Below the pieces are notes generated by a model. The model made no database searches, was not told the origin of the DNA, and was given only the letters and a program-made list of their open reading frames with translations. From Corythucha ciliata (lineage: Eukaryota > Arthropoda > Insecta > Hemiptera > Tingidae), in the NCBI GenBank assembly GCA_038030265.1, contig CM075940.1:30822305-30886304 (forward strand): a DNA stretch of 64,000 bases, written 5' to 3'. Within the stretch, counting starts at the first letter, position 1. Each line of letters begins with the position of its first letter. The translations under genes and the position numbers were made by a program. Below, one piece after another: positions 62,892 through 64,000 of the stretch.

Positions 62892-63583
62892 AGATGGTTG
62901 AGTACTTGATTCGCTTGTTGTTCCAGCAGAAATAGGTCGTTTTGTTGAAGATTGAGTTGCACTGGTGTCTGTCAACGTATTGTTTGTTGCTTTGTTAGGG
63001 TTATTAGCCTTCTTATTTGAAGGTAAGGTGTTTGTGGTTCTTGAAAAGTCCTGGGAAGATCCGGGTCTGGTACCTTTGCGACTACGGTCTTCAGGAGCGG
63101 GTGGAGTCGCACCACTCGTCCTGCCGGCATTTTGGCCTTCCGGGGCTACGGCCTTGGTTTTGTTTTTCGTAACGTAATTAATTCAGTGGCTCGGGGGGTT
63201 AGCCCGAAACCACCTAGTCGGCTGGTGGGGCTGCCACCTCAGGGCCTGCCGACCTGCCCCCCGTCGCCGGGAGTGAAGGAAAAGGCTCAACAGGGGAGGT
63301 GTCCCTGAATCACGGCCCCTTCCCGCCTCTGCCATTTCGCTAGTGGCCGACAAAGTCGACCACTACCCAGGGGGCACCACGAGGAGGCCTCCCGGCCCGC
63401 TGTGCGCGGCACCGAGAGAGGACCCCAGTCCATGGCAGTCGGCTAGTTGGGGATTGCGACGGCGGACTAATACCCGGACAAGGGGGTCAGGCCCTATTCG
63501 TCCGAGGTTCATCACTAAAGCTGAGGAAGCTCCGCGCCCGCTTACACTCAGCCCCCGCCGCGTTACCCCAACCTTCGCCCCCC
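62892..63583 (-). other. LINE 5' UTR, copy 2
   Basis: Same GC-rich leader and same first bases (GGGGGGCGAAGG) as copy 1. Confidence 0.75.
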
Positions 63584-63598
63584 TATACTTTTAATTAT
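63584..63598 (-). pseudogene. nad3: nad3 start codons, cut off by LINE copy 2
   Basis: ATA start at 63598 and the codons for MIKSM, separated by 6.15 kb from the rest of the gene. The first bases overlap or abut tRNA-Gly. Confidence 0.85.
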
Positions 63599-63599
63599 T

Positions 63600-63660
63600 A
63601 TCTTTTCTTTATCAAGATCATTTAATTGGAAGTTAAATATATTTTTTATACTAAAAAGAT
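63600..63660 (-). tRNA. trnG: Mitochondrial tRNA-Gly(UCC) (NUMT)
   Basis: Acceptor ATCTTTT/AAAAGAT; anticodon TCC in TTTAAC-TTCCAA-TTAAA. Confidence 0.9.
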
Positions 63661-64000
63661 AGCTACCTCATCAATAAATTATTATATACAGTATTAATCA
63701 AACTACATCAACAAAGTGTCAGTATCATGAAGCAGCTTCAAATCCATAGTGATGAATTTTTGAAAAATGTTTTAATTTATGTCGTAATAAACAAACTATT
63801 AAGAATGTAGTTCCAATAATTACATGAATTCCATGAAAACCAGTTGCTATAAAGAAACAAGACCCATAGATTGAGTCACTAATTGTAAATTTTGATTCAA
63901 TGTATTCATATGCTTGAAGGATAGTGAATAATATTCCTAATACTACTGTTATATATAATCCTATTTTTATTTGTTTATATGTTAAAAATTAATCTATGGT
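63661..64000 (-). pseudogene. cox3: Mitochondrial cytochrome c oxidase subunit III, C-terminal part, apparent frameshift (NUMT)
   Basis: Encodes the last ~105 residues: [57 protein letters not shown], ending YWWGS with an incomplete stop (T) against tRNA-Gly, as is normal. At the window edge the frame changes: HSLI at 63998-63987 is in another frame than the downstream part, with the shift between about 63987 and 63973. The rest lies outside the window. Confidence 0.88.

Larger units (their letters stand above)
57433..63583 (-). mobile_element. I-like LINE, full length, copy 2 (inserted in nad3)
   Basis: 6151 bp, flanked by a 13-base duplication TATACTTTTAATT (57420-57432, 63584-63596), with a ~28-30 base poly-A tail. 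Almost identical to copy 1: I noticed two single-base differences in the 3' UTR and one synonymous change in ORF2. Independent target duplications show two separate insertions. Confidence 0.95.

Noticed and set aside
41658..64000. Bona fide mitochondrial genome with selfish elements inside
   Set aside because: The LINEs are read in the standard code, have poly-A tails and target duplications, and the left side is continuous with nuclear repeats. The cob/nad6 duplication and cox3 frameshift also argue against a working mtDNA. Assembly chimera remains possible.

Overview
The window reads as nuclear DNA of an arthropod. It has spliced genes with small GT-AG introns, many transposable elements of Gypsy, Copia, BEL/Pao, errantivirus, I-like LINE and hAT type, and a large piece of mitochondrial DNA in the right third. 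Leu(CUN) tRNA lies directly next to nad1 with no Leu(UUR) between 16S and nad1. That is the pancrustacean order rather than the chelicerate or myriapod one, so a crustacean or hexapod is the best guess. I cannot name the species.

Left part (1-31 kb, minus strand): one recognisable host gene, a SLIT-ROBO Rho GTPase-activating protein (srGAP). I place twelve exons between 13189 and 507; their splice phases all agree. They encode most of the F-BAR domain, the RhoGAP domain with its arginine finger, and the SH3 domain. Both ends of the gene are missing: the 3' end lies beyond base 1. Two further minus-strand exons at 29.6-29.8 kb end in a compatible phase and might be distant 5' exons. The large introns hold a decayed BEL/Pao element, degenerate tandem repeats of three families, foldback elements and a LINE reverse-transcriptase scrap.

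Middle part (15.8-25.1 kb): a deleted Gypsy relic on the minus strand, then a three-level nest. A hAT transposon (8-bp target duplication) sits in a Gypsy element (102-bp LTRs, 5-bp duplication), which sits in the RNase H region of a Copia element. The Gypsy has an unusual primer site: 22 bases just after its 5' LTR are a perfect reverse complement of a stretch inside that LTR, which suggests self-primed reverse transcription of the Tf1 type. At 26.1-27.9 kb is a non-autonomous element with 20-bp perfect terminal inverted repeats and a core of ~40-bp minisatellite.

31.1-38.6 kb: an errantivirus (insect endogenous retrovirus-like Gypsy) on the minus strand with both LTRs, a 4-bp target duplication, a tRNA-Lys primer site, open gag and env, and a broken pol. 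It landed inside the end of another hAT element.

Right part (41.66-64 kb): about 10 kb of mitochondrial DNA (12S, 16S, nad1, cob, nad6, nad4L, nad4, nad5, nad3, the C-terminus of cox3 and 13 tRNAs) in canonical order. It is joined on the left to a 13-bp minisatellite of ~61 copies that truncates 12S. An 851-bp tandem duplication breaks cob/nad6, cox3 has an apparent frameshift, and two almost identical full-length I-like LINEs (6.15 kb each, own target duplications) interrupt nad6 and nad3. I therefore read this as a nuclear mitochondrial insertion (NUMT), not as the organelle genome.
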